A DNA stretch of 64,000 nucleotides, from contig JAHZJK010000025.1 in assembly GCA_022600955.1 (NCBI GenBank), forward strand, positions 1 through 64,000, in the 5' to 3' direction. This document shows positions 61,840 through 64,000 of this stretch, in pieces. The notes under the pieces were generated by a model. That model was not told where the DNA came from. It saw nothing but the letters and a program-made list of their open reading frames with translations, and ran no database searches. The translations under genes and the position numbers were made by a program. The stretch comes from Gammaproteobacteria bacterium (GTDB lineage: Bacteria > Pseudomonadota > Gammaproteobacteria > Steroidobacterales > Woeseiaceae). The stretch's first letter is position 1; each line of letters begins with the position of its first letter.

Positions 61840-62139
61840 CTAACTAGCAGCCAAACAACAACATTGAACGCGGCGAGTCTGGGCGCCCTCAATCGCCTCC
61901 GGTTCAATCGTTTCTCCGTTTACACTGAGTGTCCCGTCGGAAATCGCCGCTACCTTGCCCTTATGAGTCTTGCCGTCGAATGTCGCCGCCTGAACTATGC
62001 CGCCAACACGGATCGCTTGGCTGGTCGGTATGACCTTCGCAGCGAACTGTGACGGGTCGACCTCGCGTGGTTTCGCGGTACTGCATCCCACTAAATATAC
62101 GAGAATGCAGATGATGCTGGGTACTCGGGAAGCATTCAC
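61840..62139 (-). pseudogene. C-terminally broken glycine-zipper lipoprotein paralog
   Basis: From GTG 62139 the frame gives 99 residues closely matching the intact lipoprotein at 41682-42056 (lipobox LVGC, then SQAIRVGGIVQAATFDGKTHKGKVAAISDGTLSVNG). After IEGAQTRR one extra base relative to the intact copy shifts the frame and the glycine zipper is replaced by an unrelated Cys-rich end. Even allowing for the shift, the zipper is not recovered. The start codon has changed from ATG to GTG and the upstream promoter core is missing, so it is probably a decaying gene. Confidence 0.65.
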
Positions 62140-62168
62140 TGGAACTCTGTTTAGTGAATTGACAGAGT

Positions 62169-62192
62169 GCTGGCACCCACTAGGGTGCCAGC
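62169..62192 (-). terminator. Perfect hairpin after TonB receptor gene
   Basis: A 10-bp stem (GCTGGCACCC and its complement) with a four-base loop, 30 bases after the TonB receptor stop on the minus strand. There is no T-run. Confidence 0.5.
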
Positions 62193-62221
62193 ACCAGATT
62201 AGACATTAGGTTTGTCTACCC

Positions 62222-64000
62222 CTAGAAGTCATAACGCATACCTAGTCGCAAAGAACGCCCCGGCAACGGCACAGTATCCTTCAGTGGCGACGCATGTTGT
62301 CGCGCATCTTCGTCGGTCAGATTGGTGCCTTGTATGAACGCGAACAGATTCGGGTTCTCAAGTGCATACGACAACTCCGCCTTCAGCATTGTATAGTCAT
62401 TGGTCGGCAATTCTCTGGGTGCCGTTTTTTTCTGCCGACTGTGAAACGTGGCTTCGACCATCGCGCCGATTCTATCCAATGTGTAGTGCAAACCAATTCC
62501 GTAGCGCAATGGCGGAATTCTTGGTAGGTAGTTACCCGAATTCCTTTCCTCAGCGCGAACCAGGTCGACAAACACACGGGAATGCAAATGCCCGGCGGTT
62601 GATTCCATCAACTCAACACGTGCTTCCGCCTCAAGACCAACTAGTCGTGCGTCAGCCTGCCGGTATTCGAACACCGGCAACGTATCTGCAGTCTGACCCG
62701 TGGCAGCGAGCAAGACGTAGTCATCAACTTCATTAATGAATCCCGTCAGTAAAAACTCAACGCTTTCATACGCACCGCGAAGTGTCAGGTCGAGATTCGT
62801 TGACAATTCCTTGTCGAGGAAGCCGTTGCCAAGCGTCACCGAACCCCGCTCGAAACGCCCTACCGCCAGATGGGGTCCATCGGCGTACAGTTCAGTCGAG
62901 TTGGGGTGTCTTTCGCTGTGCACCAGATTGGCAGCTAAGCTGAGGCTGTCTGAGAATGACCAGATGGCGCCCGCAGAGAGGCCCAAAGCCGAATCATCGT
63001 ACTTCGCCCTGGATGGCGACTCGATCGTTTGCCACTCTACACGGGCACTGCCCTGTAACACCCAACTGTCGCTCAGCACCAGTTCCTCAAACACGAACAG
63101 GCTCGATTGTTCAGTCTTTGATGGCGGTACGAACGCCTCGTCACCAGTCGCCGAGAAATCGATAATCTTGTACTGTCCGCCAAAGGTCCCGTCCAGCCTA
63201 TCGGTACCGCCGTGCTGCAATTCAAGACGTGCATCCGTACCCTTGGTGTCGAACACCGTGCCGATCTCCGAACCTTCAAGTTCGACATGGTTGTAGTCGT
63301 TCCTGGCCAGGCGCAACCGGGCACTCCTGATCGGGCCTGAAAAGTTGTACCCGCCCCTCAAATCAACGCGCGATTGCTCAAGGACGATACGGACCGTTTC
63401 TTCCTCCTCTGTTGCGTCGCCCTCACCTTCTTCGTGTTCGTGACCGGGAATGCCATAGTTGCTGTCGTGCACGCTGTAGGACAGCCCAAGGAATCCGTTC
63501 TCACCCGTAAAACTCACGGCTGCCGCGCCACCTTCCGTCTTGCTGTCGGTGTTCTCGATGCGACCAAAGGCTTCTTCGTGTCCTTCCTCTTCGCCATCCT
63601 CTTCCATCGCACGAAGTATGGCCGACTCGGCGAACCCCGGAATGTGGACGTTGTCGGTGTCACTCCGGTAGTAGTCAAAATGGGTGCCAAGCATCGAGTT
63701 TCCGAACGCTACTTTCACCGCACCGGTTTCCCGCCCCGTAGCCGAATCAGAACCCAACGATGCGGCACCAATAATTGGACGTTCGAGACTTTCTTCCAGA
63801 ATGCGGTCGTCAACCACGTTTACTAAACCACCGGCCGCACCACTGCCGTACAATCAAGTGGCGGGGCCTCGCACAATTTCAATCTGCTCGGCTAGCAGAC
63901 TATCGACAGCCACGGCGTGATCCTCACTGAGCGCGGAGGCATCCATCGCATCCAGCGAATTGGCCAGCACCCTCACGCGTTCGCCGAACTGACCTCTAAT
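62222..64000 (-). pseudogene. ZnuD-like TonB-dependent receptor, partial, with in-frame TGA
   Basis: The 5' part lies beyond the window. From the window edge the frame encodes a plug domain (IRGQFGERVRVLANSLDAM...EQIEIVRGPAT), then TGA at 63856-63854, then LYGSGAAGGLVNVVDD and a full 22-stranded-type barrel ending in Phe (LRLGMRYDF). The stop falls where relatives have a residue, usually hydrophobic, in RGP..LYGSGA. His/Glu-rich loops (GHEHEEGEGD, EEEGHEEAFG) and the order VRIVLEQSRVDLRG and ELEGSEIGTVFDTKG resemble zinc receptors of the ZnuD type. Either a pseudogene, a sequencing error or a readthrough site. If intact it would import zinc or a metal chelate with TonB. Confidence 0.82.

Noticed and set aside
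61678..62052. Plus-strand open frame of 124 residues
   Set aside because: It lies antisense to the lipoprotein paralog, which has clear family similarity and a lipobox; the plus-strand translation has no recognisable pattern.

Overview
The window looks like a chromosomal segment of a free-living, probably marine or sediment gammaproteobacterium. GC is roughly 50-55 % by eye. It is rich in outer-membrane barrels, lipoproteins, exported repeat proteins, TPR regulators, two-component systems, a type I secretion system and a TonB receptor, and a GlyGly-CTERM-like tail is present. A Woeseia-like or Chromatiales-like host would fit, but no rRNA or other taxonomic marker is present, so this is inference. 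I saw no tRNA, rRNA or CRISPR array.

1-11 kb: a winged-helix/TPR membrane regulator; a three-gene run of homocysteine S-methyltransferase, methanethiol S-methyltransferase (MddA type, making dimethyl sulfide) and an outer-membrane barrel; a membrane-anchored HTH protein; a lipoprotein and an integral membrane protein; and an AraC regulator divergent from a run encoding a DUF4142 protein, a cupredoxin and an SPW-type membrane protein. The last is frameshifted by an exact 22-bp tandem duplication.

11-28 kb: mostly exported proteins of unknown role (SIMPL, several lipoproteins, a BACON-like/propeller lipoprotein, PKD and Sel1 proteins, an ankyrin protein), plus a second winged-helix/TPR regulator.

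28.7-37.7 kb: one apparent operon of ECF sigma factor, membrane-anchored anti-sigma-like protein, an exported PDZ-TPR-CHAT protein (caspase-like His/Cys dyad), a 1406-residue lipoprotein ending in five Cys-bearing InlB-like repeats, and a small exported protein.

38-41 kb: an accessory strip with two small conserved proteins, short repeats and a complete tyrosine recombinase that abuts a perfect palindrome. The palindrome also encodes the last ten residues of the neighbouring diiron protein.

41-50 kb: the most interesting region. One minus-strand cluster encodes a histidine kinase and response regulator, an outer-membrane barrel, a Ser/Thr-rich secretion substrate with two copies of a 75-residue module, its type I ABC transporter and membrane-fusion protein, a glycine-zipper lipoprotein and a ferritin-like diiron protein. 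Three transcription units in it are preceded by the same ungapped 82-bp promoter-like element. It carries a 20-base invariant core, a TTTATC-N5-TTCA half-site pair and a TNTAAT -10. A fourth copy lies at 58.2 kb. I propose a local regulon of the adjacent two-component system.

50-64 kb: a LysR regulator divergent from a short-chain dehydrogenase and an enoyl-CoA hydratase-like gene (followed by an 18-codon remnant); a probable operon of reprolysin-like protease, lipoprotein, response regulator and kinase; a Calx-beta/sugar dehydrogenase/cytochrome c lipoprotein; two decayed relatives of the glycine-zipper lipoprotein; and a ZnuD-like TonB receptor that runs off the window and has an in-frame TGA in its plug domain.
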